Part shown: piece by piece, positions 25,841-42,095 of the stretch | How positions within the stretch are numbered: position 1 is the stretch's first letter | Layout of the letters: every line of letters begins with the position of its first letter | Notes under the pieces: model-generated | Told to the model about the DNA's origin: nothing | Seen by the model: only the letters and a program-made list of their open reading frames with translations | Databases searched by the model: none | Source: Macrotrachela quadricornifera | Taxonomy: Eukaryota; Rotifera; Eurotatoria; Philodinida; Philodinidae | NCBI GenBank assembly: GCA_022393335.1 | Contig: JAJEKB010021497.1 | Location: 34,759 to 98,758, forward strand | Length of the DNA: 64,000 nt | Direction: 5' to 3' | Translations under genes and position numbers: made by a program

Positions 25841-28100
25841 AAATTGTAATTATTTATTTTAAAAAATGTATTTCTTTTTTCTTTTTCTAAATTAATAAAG
25901 ATTTTCTAATTATAAAGAATTTATATAAGCATAATCATTGTTTTCAATCTCTTTAAATTGTCGAAATTTTGTTTAATGATTTTAAAAGTCTGTATCTTTT
26001 TTCATTTCATTTTCGAGTGATAATACAATTCAATGTATGACAAGTTTTTAAAAAAATTTCGTTAATCATCAGATAGTCGAATAAATTTACATTGTATTTA
26101 TCTTTTAAAATTATAAAAATGTATATTTCAATTAAGAATAGTTTATTTGGATTGATAAATCAAAAGTATATTTATCACACTCTTTTGAAACACGATCTAA
26201 AAGAAGTGTTTTAAAGAATAGGAACAAAAATTTGAAACTTCTTCGTCTCGTACAGACATAGATAAATTTTCTCATTTAATATGTAAACAGCTGTATTATA
26301 TTTCATATTATGGTGCTGTAAAAATTTTATTAACAGCTTTTCCATCTTTAGTATGTTCCAAAAGTTATTAACCAAAATGAAAATTCTCTATCTCGAGGGT
26401 ATTAGTAAAACACTCGACGACTCACAATGAGCCAAAACTTTGACAATATAAGAATGATTTCCCATGCGCACTGTTTTTTCAATTTACTAAGACCTATGAT
26501 GATTCACATCTTTTACTAGTGAATAGACCGAATCCAGTTAGGCTTTTATAAATTAACTTAAAAAAATATAATAGGAAGTGTATTTTTTCAATCATAGAGT
26601 TTTTAATTGAGAAGTATGCTCCTTATTAATTTTCTTAGGGTAGTTGATGAAGGTCTAATATTTTGAGTATTTTATATAAACTCCAGTCAGTTTACTCATT
26701 GATAAAAGATATGGGTCATTGCGTGCTTTACAAATACGCCATATCTTAATTATGATTCCATCAAATGATCTGAGATTTTTACTTATAATAGAGAACATTT
26801 TCAAATTTGTTTCTCATAAATTCAGTAAATGTTTTCAGATAAAAAGAAAGAGATCTAAGCGATTAGAAGTCTACAATAACGATATAAAACTGAAGAAACT
26901 CAAGTAAACTTACACGTGTCGACTTTTGAAACTCAGAAAAAAGTTTTATTGTGCACTGAATCTAAAATTATTGTATTTCGGAGTTTTTAGGAATTTGACA
27001 TTCATAATAATAACTTACAAGAGAGTTCGTAAGTTTCTAACTGATAAGTTTGCAAGTATTGTCAAAATCTTAACTTTAAATATTGACTAATGCTTTCTCA
27101 TTCTAGAATGAGTACCTCAAAACATATTGGGTAGATCTATTTCTGTTCAATACAAATTAGCGGGATATTAGAAGCTAATATCGGTCTAAACCATAGCGTT
27201 TTCACTCCGAAATGTTGAGCTCATTTTTTCTGATCAATTTTGGTTGAGTCTCACAGAATCCAAATAGCTAGTGGTTTTCAGTGTATACTTTCATAACAAA
27301 ATTTCAAAAAAGATTAAGTTCTATTATCAACATTTCGCCAACAACTGTCATTCTCTAACTGTGAAAATACTTGAATATCAAGAAACCTTACATATAAAGT
27401 TTAATATGATTATGCTACATTTTAGTTATCTCATCTATCATCTTAGTAGAAACATTCTTTTTTTTATGGATTGCAATATCTTTTACCTGTGTTAATTAAT
27501 TATTTCAAATAAAAATAGATTAAACTTATCAAATGTAAAGAAATTATATCGTTATTGAAAAAAGGCAGTCAAAACATAGTTAGATACTGTTTAACATTAG
27601 TTGCTATCAGTTCAAAATGAAAACTTTTTAAAGAAATCTTTGTTCATTCTTTATCTTAGTCTTAAGAATTGTATGAGTTTAATAGTACATATTTCCTGTT
27701 TCTCAAAAGTACTGATTATTTAATTGATACATAAAATTCACCGATTTTACGTCGGTAATATCAAGAATTAGGACTGATCGGTTCGGATTGATTCGGAAAA
27801 TCGAATCAGTTTCAAGTCCAAAGCGATCTCCATCACAAGTAAAAAAACAGTCTATCTAATTGAACTATAACCGAGATATAGTATTTTTTTTTTGAGCAAT
27901 AACTTTCCACACACTTTGTATTACCTTCTCAATCCATAGAATATCTGCATTGAATCATTTTTAATATACAGCTGTTTGCAAAAATCTTGAAAAAAAATTT
28001 TTTCGTAAATGATTTTTCTCTGCTATTATAAATAACAACAAAAGTCATTTTTTGAGAGTCAAGCTCTCAACAGATATACTATATTTCGTGTATACAGAAG
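25841..28100. other. spacer after STIM copy A
   Basis: 2.3 kb with the STIM 3' end and AT-rich sequence. Short frames (for example 26719-26907 and 27271-27495) show no family features. It forms the left edge of the repeat island that runs to about 35 kb. Confidence 0.5.
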
Positions 28101-28107
28101 TGCAATT

Positions 28108-28371
28108 TTGTCCTTTTCAATATGTATTTATTCAATTATGCTGTCAATCAGTATTTTGAAAGGTCATCATCTTTCAATTTTGTCTTTTTGGAACAGGAAC
28201 ATACGATCTACTTCTCTTATTCATCCTGAAACAAATATTCCACTGAACACTATTTATTATAATATTGACAAATTAAAACAAATAGGTTCAATTAAACAGC
28301 GAGGTGAAAATGATCGATCACGTATTTATGCATTTGTACACGATACGATCAAATGCATTGAAATTTTGTAA
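28108..28371 (+). pseudogene. decayed transposase fragment, N-terminal HTH region
   Basis: An open frame whose central part, HPETNIPLNTIYYNIDKL then KQIGSIKQRGENDRSR, looks like the helix-turn-helix of Tc1/mariner-like transposases (a 'T-x-IP-x-x-TIYxNIxKL' pattern followed by a basic GSIKxRGxxxR linker). The frame ends soon after and no DDE catalytic region is readable downstream, so it is a remnant. The first about 25 residues are unrelated low-complexity sequence. The family call rests on motif memory only. Confidence 0.5.
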
Positions 28372-29206
28372 GAAACATCCATTCGACCAGGGGAAGATCA
28401 TAGGATAGTTTTCAACCCACAATGTTTACCTCAAGAGAGTGTTTACTCCTCTCATAGTTGAATTTACCACAGAAAATGCGTTTTTTAGGCAATGTGGACG
28501 TGTAATTATTTTCTAAATAACTGGAGGACGAAAACCAACAGCAATTTGCGGTTCTCTTCATCGAGCACAAGAGAGTTTAGAATACTCAAAAAAAAACGAC
28601 TAAAGTGTGTAAAATGAAGAGTAATCACATGAGTGGAAATATTCACCGAATAAGAAAGTGATAAGCGAGATCAAATTTCATAACTCATAATCTATATACG
28701 TATGTAGAGAAACATGTCTTTCAATGTGTTCAGTATGAATTTGAATACGGTAAGAGCTAGCGACGCCAAACCGTCTATGGTATGGCCTTATGTTCAGAGA
28801 AGGATTGAGAAAAGTCAAGCTACCCATACGAATAGGTTGGAGTAAAATTTCACACAGATTATGATACATTACAATTTTTAGCAATCTTTCAAGAGCTTTG
28901 GAGTATTTGTTATCATTGTTAAGGTATCCGCCTGTTATTGTGACTATTTTCTACGGAGAGTTGGCGTGAAGTATGACAATAAACATGTATAAAAAGAAAG
29001 AAATCCACATCTCCACTTTATTTACTTAACTATCTGGTTTCAACATAACTGTAAGTATATCCATGATGTGATATGTTATAACAAAAGATGAAAAGTTCTT
29101 AAGCAGATCCTCTATACATCTTCTGTTGTTTTCTGATACGACAAGTTTTTCGTGTAGAGATTTCCCGAGAAACGTCGGATACTACTGCTAGTTAGTAACT
29201 AAAGAA

Positions 29207-29831
29207 TCTATATTATAATCTATATTATAATGTTGAGTGTGTGTCTGTCTGTTACCGGGTCAAAAAAACATGGTTTTGGATTGATCTGAGGGGTCAAAAA
29301 AACATGGTTTTAGATTGATCTGAGAAGCCAAAAAAACATGATTTCAGATTCATCTGAGGGGTCAAAAAAACATGGTTTTGGATTGATCTGAGGGGTCAAA
29401 AAAACATGGTTTTGGATTGGTCTGAGGGGTCAANNNNNNNNNNAAAACATGGTTTTGGATTGGTCTGAGGGGTCAAAAAAACATGGTTTTAGATTGATCC
29501 CAGGCGTCAAAAAAAAATTGTTATCGCTTGAGATCCAGAGCAAAAAATAGGCTTGGCTATCTTCTTCTATATAATAATGTTAAGTGTCTCTGTGTGTTAC
29601 CAGATTATAGTAACAGGAGTGATGGCAGAGATGGGATCAAAGGAGCCTATGATTTTTTTCAAAGAAATTTTTTATATTTGCTACCTTTAAATAAATTGAA
29701 CATCATGCAATAACCTATGTTTCAGAACAGAGATACAACTCTAAAAGTGTCTTTAAGATTTCTCTGGCCATCACAAAAGATTTTCTCTACATAGCGAAAG
29801 CGGCCGTGCAGTCTGCACGGGTCTCCGCTAG
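29207..29831 (+). mobile_element. non-autonomous Helitron-like element
   Basis: The right end has the Helitron signature: a perfect 7-base hairpin CCGTGCA-GTC-TGCACGG at 29804-29820, seven spacer bases, then CTAG at 29828-29831 followed by T. The left end starts TCTATATTATAAT after an A, either at 29207 or, in the repeated copy of the same word, at 29219; TC starts and A-T insertion sites are typical of Helitrons. The inside holds a 34-base tandem repeat, a second TCTATATAATAATGTT word at about 29566 and no Rep/helicase frame, so it would depend on an autonomous relative. The GC-rich terminus stands out from the AT-rich surroundings. Confidence 0.7.
29256..29515 (+). repeat. 34-base minisatellite with an assembly gap
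   Basis: A unit reading about GGGTCAAAAAAACATGG followed by TTTTGGATTGATCTGAG repeats with a 34-base spacing (A-runs start after C at 29261, 29295, 29329, 29363, 29397 and beyond). About seven to eight copies are seen. Ten N at 29435-29444 interrupt the array, so the true copy number is unknown. It lies inside the Helitron-like element. Confidence 0.9.
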
Positions 29832-30904
29832 TCATATTGATATTGCAGAAAGTTAGACTAAGGGCCACTGGATTGTAGGAAATTTAAGTCGGAGGTCTAT
29901 AACCATCAAAATTTTGGAAGTTGAATTATAAAAAAGAGGAATATCCTCACTAAGATTTTTCATTGGATAGCTATTTTTGCATCGTAACCCACTCTCTAGT
30001 ATAGCTCAGATAGTTGATTGGGGGCTGAAATTGTAGCTGAATTCGAGCCGTTGTGTACAATATTTAACCACGAATATCGTCTAGCAAATTGTTATCCTAA
30101 CATTCAAATCACCAATCATCTTGAAACATAGCGTTATTATACTCGATTTCTGTAAAAGAGTCCGTAAGACTAGGCCTACTTTATTGTTATCGAAGGAAAC
30201 AATAGTTTTTCCACATCCGTTCAGTATGTGATATATTCACGTAGATGATTGGAAGATAAAGAATCAGCACTATAGTTACCAGAATTTCCTTTACTTACAG
30301 TGATTATGCTATTCATGAATATCCATACTTTAAGAGCGTTTCTTGTGCTTCTATGGATCAGCACAGAAGTTATCCGAACGTATTAGAAAATTCTTTCAAC
30401 GAGAAGTATAGTTTTCGTTCTGAAACAGAGCATAATGATTCGTTGAACATAATCTCCGTCATCCAGTACCCATGGTATTTTGTCATGACAACTGCCAAAT
30501 ACGGTATGCAATTATATCTCCTGCTGACGCTACACAAAACCTTATTTTTGACTTATCTACGTCAGTGAATTTCATATAAATTTCAGACTCGCCTACTTTT
30601 TTTCCGGCCTGTATCAATATCTATGCCCCTACTTCTGAACTTTGTCATAGGGAGATTGTACATTTGCGCTCCTCTATTACTACCATTTGATGGAAATGAA
30701 AAACTGAAGCTAAATGAGAAAAAAACGACAATACATTCTTCAAAACTATTCCTAGTTCAGACAATTATAAGCGTTTCCCAGTTCTCTTACACAATTCCAG
30801 ATAATCAAAAACCATCATGAATGAACCATCCCAAATCACATATTAGCTCGCAATAGAATTATTCCAAACACGAATATCATTTTTACTTTAAGCTAAGATT
30901 ACAA
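29832..30904. other. spacer within the repeat island
   Basis: About 1.1 kb with slightly higher GC than the window average. Frames at 30353-30568 and 30623-30820 have no family that I recognise. They may be worn transposon sequence. Confidence 0.4.
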
Positions 30905-31525
30905 TATATCCCCCTGGCGGAAATAAATGACGTATCTTATTTTTCTGATTATTCTTCTCTATCATTGTTGTTCCGTCTGATATTTACATCACAGATAGAT
31001 CATTGATGACTTGACTTACTCTGAAAATTTCAGGCTTATACGATGAGAATTTGTTCAGAAAAGTACAAATATATCTTATGTACTCATGTAACTGTGTAAT
31101 GAAGATTTCCTATTTTGTAGCTGAAATTGTTTTTTTCTATTTTCAATAATACCAAACTTCAATGAATAAATTCACTTCTATACATATCTTTTAAGCGCTT
31201 GGCGAACGAATCTATCTTCAAACGCTGGTAACAGTGGAAAAGAAGTTGGAAAAGCCTAATATAAGCGTCACAGTTTGATATTATTGAAAATAAAAAAAAA
31301 CAATTCCAGCAAGAACATAGCAAATTTCCTTTATACAACTGCAACAGTGTATGAGATATATTTGTATTTCTCTCAACAAGTTCTTATGATACAAGTCTGA
31401 AATTTTCAGAGTAAGTCAAGTCATCAAAGATCCCTTTGTGATGTAAATATCAGACCGAACGACTACGGTAGAGAGGAATAATCAAAAAATAAGACGTGCT
31501 ATTTATTTCCGCCAGGCGGATATAA
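30905..31525. mobile_element. near-complete palindrome, arms ~254 bases
   Basis: The segment at about 30905-31158 is the imperfect reverse complement of about 31272-31525, leaving a spacer of only about 110 bases. Matching blocks include CTGAAATTTTCAGAGTAAGT, GTGATGTAAATATCAGAC and the terminal CCGCCAGG.GGATAT. By eye the arms agree at roughly 80-85 per cent. The ends read ATATCCCCCTGGCGGAAATA and, complemented, ATATCCGCCTGGCGGAAATA. There is no coding capacity. Best explained as a foldback or MITE-type element. Confidence 0.8.
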
Positions 31526-31574
31526 TTCTAAAAAACAACTCTACAGTTATCTTCACATACGCACATATTCATAT

Positions 31575-32720
31575 CTTCCCTTCTTTTCCTCATTTGCAAA
31601 CAAACATTGTCTCTCTTTCATCTTATCCAACATCTGATCACAAATGAACACTACTCATCACACTTATCTTCACTTCTTTTCCTACCCTGCAAACAAACAA
31701 TGTCTTTCTCTCATCTCATACAATATCACATCACAAATGAACATTACTCACGACACTTCTCTTCACTTCTTTTCCTGACTTGTAAAGAAACATTGTCTCT
31801 CTCTCATTTCATCCAATACCACATCACAAATGAACATAATTCATGAAACTTCGTTTCACTTCTTTTCCTACCCTGCAAACGAACTATGCCTTTCTCTCAT
31901 CTCATCCAATATCACATCACAAATGAACATTACTCACGACATTTCCCTTCACTTCTCTTCCTCACTTGCACAGAAACATTGTCTCTTTCTCATCTCATCC
32001 AATATCACATCACAAATGAACATTACTTATCACACTTTTCTTCACTTCTTTTCCTCACATGCGAACAAACATTCTCTCTCATCTCATCCAACATTACATC
32101 ACAAATGAACATTATTTATGAAACTTCTTTTCACTTCTTTTCCTCACTTGTAAACAAACATTGACCCTCTCTCATCTCGTTCAATATCAAATTACAAACG
32201 AACATTACTCATAACACTTCTCTTCACTTCTTTTCCTCACTAGCAAACAAACATTCTTTCTCTCTCATCTCATTCAATATCACATCACAAATGAACATTA
32301 CTCACCACACTTCTCTCCACTTCTTTTCCTTATTTGCAAACAAATATTGTTTCTCTTTCATATCGTTCAATATCACATCACAAATGAGCAATACTCAAAA
32401 AACTTCTCTTCGCTTCTTTTCCTCACTAGCAAACAAACATTCTTTCCCTCTCATCTCATCCAATATCACATCAAGAATGAACATTACTCATGAAGCTTTT
32501 GTTCACTTTTTTTCCTCACTTGGAAAGAAATACACACTCTCATCTGATTCAATATCACATCACAAATGAGCGCTACTCAAAAAACTTCTTTTCACTCCTT
32601 TTCCTCACTTGCGAACAAACATCGTCTCTCTCTCATCTCACCCAACATCACATCACAAATGAACATTACTCACCACACTTCTCTCTACTTCTTTTCCTCA
32701 CTTGGAAACAAACATTTACG
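31575..32720. repeat. 93-base tandem satellite, about 12 units
   Basis: The word ATCACAAATGAACATTACTC recurs at a spacing of 93 bases: 31641, 31734, 31827, 31920, 32013, 32102, 32195, 32288, 32381, 32474, 32563, 32656. Two intervals are 89 instead of 93. The unit is pyrimidine-rich, with CACTTCTTTTCCTCACTTGC and CTCTCTCATCTCATCCAATA in the rest. Because 93 is three times 31, reading frames stay open through several units, which produces long false proteins. Confidence 0.95.
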
Positions 32721-32959
32721 GTTATCTTCTCCTAGACGAAAAGTTGCTGTTCTAATCATTCCATAAAATGCGATGATATCATGAAATGCTCTTTAGAACA
32801 GTCGAAAATTTCGACAGACGATAAGTGAAATCTATTCGTATTGATCATAGCAGATATTGCTAAACGAGTATCTATATAGATATATGTACAAATACAGAGT
32901 TGAGCAGAACTCTTAGCTTATTACCTTTTCTAGTTGTCTATGGGAGCCTTCCTTGTCCT

Positions 32960-33245
32960 CGATCATCGATTCAGATTGTTCTTTTTTCTTCTCCTATATT
33001 CATCCATGGTTCGTTAGAAAACACTATAAAAGCACCGACTTTGCATAATTCATCAAGTTTCCGAAAATGAAAGGCCCGTTGAGCGACGAAGAAATTATCA
33101 TCATGTGCCAACTTTACTTTATTTGTCCTTTTGTATAAGAAGCCTAATCGATGCATATATCTTCGAAGAGTTGTCTGTGAAAAAACTGGAAAATCTGCAT
33201 GAGGAGTGAGAAGGCGTTCAAGAAGAATAGCGACCGTAGAGTAGA
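32960..33245 (-). pseudogene. decayed Tc1/mariner-like transposase fragment
   Basis: Minus-strand reading gives TTLRRYMHRLGFLYKRTNKV, then QRAFHFRKLDEL, then IVFSNEPWMNIGEEKRTI and a stop where a Trp codon would be expected. This resembles the segment of Tc1/mariner-type transposases between the end of the DNA-binding region and the second catalytic Asp (the 'LDETW..xGEEK' context). Here the Asp-Glu pair reads Asn-Glu, and the frame stops right after, so it is inactive. Further frame in IDDRGQG continues past the stop, which supports a point-mutated relic. Confidence 0.65.
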
Positions 33246-33773
33246 TTTTGTTCTGCTAATAACAAATGGAACTGATAATCATTAGCTCCCTAGCTGCATT
33301 CGTTTAGAAGATATTCCACGCAGAGTTTTCCCCATTTACTCTTTATGCCAACAATAGATAGCTTTGAAAAAATGCCCATGACACGCAAGTTTTGGTGTTT
33401 TTTCTCTGGCAAATACTATATATTTAATAAGCATATTTTGACAAGAGAATGTTAAAAATAGGTCAAGTCGATGCAGTTTTTCACGAGGGATCCGAATATA
33501 CTATTTTTATAAGTACAATAGGAGGTAAAATCTTAGAAAATATTAAAAACTATCAATTTTTTCAGAAATATGATACTGTGCAGTGATACCGAAAAACATT
33601 CGCAATTTTTTATCAATAGTATTTTAAAAAAATTTCAACACATATTCTTACTCAGTTTGACTTTCTCTATCTAACCATGTATAAAAAAATGAAAAAAACG
33701 AATTACTCGAATTTGCCATTCTCCGCACCTTCGAATTTTCAACCTTTACAAATGTTCAGTACGGTCATCATCA

Positions 33774-34193
33774 GTACAATAACAAAAACAAAATAAAAAA
33801 ATATATACTGACAAATGCTTAATACCTGATGTAATCTATAAAATCATGATGGTTCATTATAATATAGCATCATAATCCAATACAAGACATGGATCTAATG
33901 ATAAACATCAGTTCAAACAGAGCTATATATAATACTAAAGTTTATATGACTGCCTGTTAATGAGTCAATATTTATATGAAATAACTTGACATTGAAGTAT
34001 ACGTAATAATGAAAATGGTAGAGAATGCAGCTTTTTCGTTAAATTTTATTTATTTAATTTTGATATAGTAGAATTAATGTTTTGTATTGGATTAGGATGC
34101 TGTATGACAATGACCTATCATGATTTTACAGATTACATCAGGTATTAAGCATTTGTTAGTATATTTTTCTTTATTTTGTTTTTGTTATTGTGC
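33774..34193. mobile_element. inverted-repeat element, arms ~118 bases
   Basis: The segment at about 33774-33893 is the reverse complement of about 34078-34193. The best block is AGATTACATCAGGTATTAAGCATTTGT (34131-34157 region) and its complement near 33814-33840; AATAACAAAAACAAAATAAA ends pair with TTATTTTGTTTTTGTTATT. The loop of about 185 bases has no gene. Identity of the arms is high, perhaps 85-90 per cent by eye. Probably a MITE or foldback element. Confidence 0.75.
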
Positions 34194-35121
34194 GACTCTC
34201 CTTGGAGGAAATATTTTATAACAAAATGGGCTAGTTCTATTACAAATACTTCAATATAATATTTAGAGAAGAAGTTCAAAAAAAGAGACTGATGAACTCC
34301 AATATTTTTTCAGTGGAAAAAGACAAAAAAAAATTCAAATAACTATGGCAAACAATTCTGATGTGATCAAGAAGACGAGATATTTGTATAATATCTTTTT
34401 TATAAGCCAATTAAAAAAAATAGGAAACTATACTGTTGTATAGTACTCGACGTGGACTATTTACCACATCATAAAACAATTAGTAGAGTATGTATATAGA
34501 AGAAGATATCTGTGAAAGAAGGTTTCCAAGGTTTTTTGCAAATACCGGTATGTATTTTAAACGACGTTTGTATTGCAATTATCAGGATGATTTCTTCTTT
34601 GCGTGTACTAATGATCAATGTTGCTGAATGGCTTATCCTTCTTCTACTAGAAAGATAAATCAACATTATTGACTAGATCACTGCATGGATGTCTGTTACT
34701 CAAGCAATTATTGTAATAGATGCTCACAAGATTCAATGACATGAAGATAATTCAACTATTTGATATTTATCGGAGGTAGGATGAGTTTAATTCGGCAAAA
34801 ATATGAACAACGGTTAATATGGTTTGTACCGCATCACAAAGAATCTAATGACATCGCTAGAAAAAACAGAATATTTTTTTATATGGTCTCTTTATACACT
34901 GGTTATATATTCCTTTAAGATCGATAAAGTCAAAGGATTGAATAATATAATATATTTAAAACAAATTTATTCATAAGCTAAATGTTAGACAAATAATTTC
35001 GATGGATTATAATTGATATTATATAAATGCAAAAAAACATATATTTTTTAGTTTTAAACGTTAAAATTAAACTGTTTTGTTGATTAAAAAAACAAACGAA
35101 TATAATAAAGAAATAAATAAT
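34194..35121. other. right edge of repeat island and TBC1D23 3' flank
   Basis: AT-rich sequence with no supported gene. The last 100 bases are the 3' UTR of TBC1D23, which is read on the minus strand. Confidence 0.5.
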
Positions 35122-39907
<4,786 letters not shown>

Positions 39908-39910
39908 AAT

Positions 39911-39982
39911 CTGAAATAAAACAAAAACCAAAATAATAATTTCAAAAATTACTTGTTTTTTTTGCATCTATTTTTTTTTATT
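39911..39982 (-). promoter_or_regulatory. intercistronic poly(A) signal and trans-splice-type acceptor
   Basis: Read on the minus strand between the RBM17 stop and the TBC1D23 start: AATAAA (39982-39977), then a U-rich stretch, then TTTTGTTTTATTTCAG, with the AG four bases before the ATG. This order is what spliced-leader operons show. A conventional 5' UTR intron of TBC1D23 starting further upstream is the alternative. Confidence 0.5.
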
Positions 39983-40032
39983 CATAACATAAACTATACA
40001 ACACATAAAACATATGAGATACATTGTTTATA

Positions 40033-42095
40033 TCAAGAATCATCAGATAAATCGAATTGACGAAATTTATCAAAATCGTAGAATTTTGCTCGTACAACAC
40101 GTCCAGCAAAATATCGGCCATTCATATCGACAACAGCTAAAATTCATAAAAGAATAAATATTATCTTTGCTCAGATATTTATTTTTTTGGCTCTATGATA
40201 TTGGAATCAGTATTTTTTAATCATACCTATCATTTAAATCATCATAGCAAAGATTTTCCTCACTTGAGATTCGAACTCGGTATCAAAGAATTTCAATAGA
40301 AATAAACCATTCAACTAAATATTAGACTACATACCTTTTATAGCAGATTCAACTCGTTTAAATTCAACGAATATTCGAACAGCTTCATCTTCTGCTGCAT
40401 CAGGAATCTATTATAATAAAATTTATAATAATATTATATATTATTTTTTTTTTATTGTACATACTTCATAAATAAGACATTTTTCAACGTCACCATACTT
40501 TTGACATTCTTCTTTTGTTTCACCTAAAAAAAGATCAATTAAAAAAAATAAGAAATATGTCTACATATAAAATGTTTACTATCAAGTAAATCGTCAACTT
40601 CACCAGGTCCGACCATATTCTTAAAAGAAAATAATAAAAAATATATAATATTTTTTTTGCAAGAAATCTTTATACTTTAAGTAAAACAACTTTAGTTGCT
40701 CCTTTTAATTCATCGGCTATATTAACACCGGAGGCACCTTTTGGAATTACAACAGGAGGAGGTACTATCATTGATGGTGGAGGTAACATTACATCTTTAA
40801 AGAAGAAAAAAATAAAATAAAAAATTTTTATAGTAAAATATTTACCTTTAGATGGCAATTCTTTTTCATGTACAATTTTTCCACCACGTTTACTTGTTTT
40901 TTCAACAATTAATGCTGAACTCATACCTTGTTGAGATTTGCCAAGACCTTGACCTTCTCGATAACCCATTTTAGCCATCATTTTAGCAACAGCAGCAGCA
41001 CTAAAAAATAAATTATATATCATCATCTTTTTTTCAAATTGTTAAAGTCAATATTTCTAATAACAACATATTATTACAAATATGTTGTTATGTACAGAGT
41101 CGAATAAGGTAGGATAAATTTTTTTAACAATAAATAAAATACCCTTTAGTAGATCCAAAACCAGGATTAGGTCCAGTACTTTCTGTTTCCATATCTTCAA
41201 TATATTCATCAGAATTTGATGGAGGTGTTGCTGGATATTCATCTTTTGTATCTATATAAAAAGAATTCTTCTTTTGTTTTTAAATAAATCAAATAAATAT
41301 ACCTAATTCATTCTGATTATTAGCTCGTCTATCTTCTTCAATTAATGAAGCTGGTGGTGCAAATACATTTCCTTTTCGTATTGGTCGATCATTAGAATTA
41401 GAAGTAGAATTTTCATTATCTTCATTTTCATACATATCATCATATAAACCTCTTTGTTCATCTTCATCACGTCGTTGACGTTCTAATTCTTTATCACGTT
41501 GATATTGTTCACGTTTACGTTGTTCTTTTAATTTTTCATAATCATTTGGTTTTAATGGATCATATTCATCTGTATAACCAAATACAGACATATTTGAAGT
41601 TATATTTTGAATTAATGCTGTTACTGTTGATGATGGTCCATTAGAATCTTGTTGTTGAGAATTACTATCACGTAATTCCATCTTCAATTATAGAAAAAAA
41701 AAGAATTTTTTGTTTATATTGTTTCTTTTTTTAAATACAAACTTTTCCAGTAATACTATTAAATGTAACTTCAGCATTTGGATGACGTGGCAATGGTGGT
41801 GCTCTTTTTTTTCGTAGATCAGCTACAGGTGCAATAACATTCTTAGTTGGATCTTTCTAAATAATATAAATAATTATATAAAATATATAAAAAGAAAATA
41901 TTTTACTTTATGTTGTTGTTGTTGATGAAATTTTTTCGCATGAATCGGTCCTTGAAGTAATTTAATTGATTCAGACCAACCTCCAACTAATAAAAAAAAA
42001 AAAGAAAATAAATACATTATATGATTAGATTTTAACTAACCTTTTGTATTACCATCTCGATTTGATTCTAATAAATCATCATCATAAAGTGACAT
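40033..42095 (-). CDS. RBM17: splicing factor 45 (RBM17)
   Basis: Nuclear splicing factor that binds U2AF-homology ligand motifs and acts at 3' splice sites. Eleven coding exons: 42095-42041, 41986-41907, 41856-41743, 41681-41303, 41251-41143, 41000-40846, 40794-40676, 40619-40580, 40523-40465, 40407-40335, 40136-40033; 428 residues, close to human. The N-terminus begins MSLYDDDLL as in the family. A charged EKLKEQRKREQYQRDKELER helix follows, then a G-patch (AKMMAKMGYREGQGLGKSQQ) and a C-terminal UHM-type RRM (VVLLKNMVGPGEVDDLL, EECQKYGDVEKC, EAVRIFVEFKRVESAIKAVV, NGRYFAGRVVRAKFYDFDKF). The UHM Arg-x-Phe loop is present as RYFAGR. An ATG at 41687 is intronic. Likely co-transcribed with TBC1D23 downstream. 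Confidence 0.97.
40266..40326 (-). repeat. tRNA-like sequence (pol III A and B boxes) in an RBM17 intron
   Basis: On the minus strand TAGTTGAATGG (40317-40307) fits the A-box consensus TRGYNNARNGG at every position, and GTTCGAATC (40276-40268) fits the B box, 30 bases apart as in a tRNA. The T stem pairs only partly and the acceptor stem does not close, so it is a tRNA relic or the head of a tRNA-derived SINE. Confidence 0.5.

Noticed and set aside
31607..32766. Overlapping 60-92 codon frames with a repeating Leu/Ser/Phe-rich pattern
   Set aside because: They are the 93-base satellite read in different frames; starts and ends follow array units and the 89-base units break each frame, so they are not a repeat protein.
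39908..39967. Hydrophobic 20-residue N-terminal extension of TBC1D23
   Set aside because: It is the pyrimidine tract and acceptor before the start codon read as protein; the family is not membrane-anchored.
40266..40326. Functional tRNA gene
   Set aside because: The A and B boxes fit, but the acceptor and T stems do not close, so it is kept only as a tRNA-like relic.
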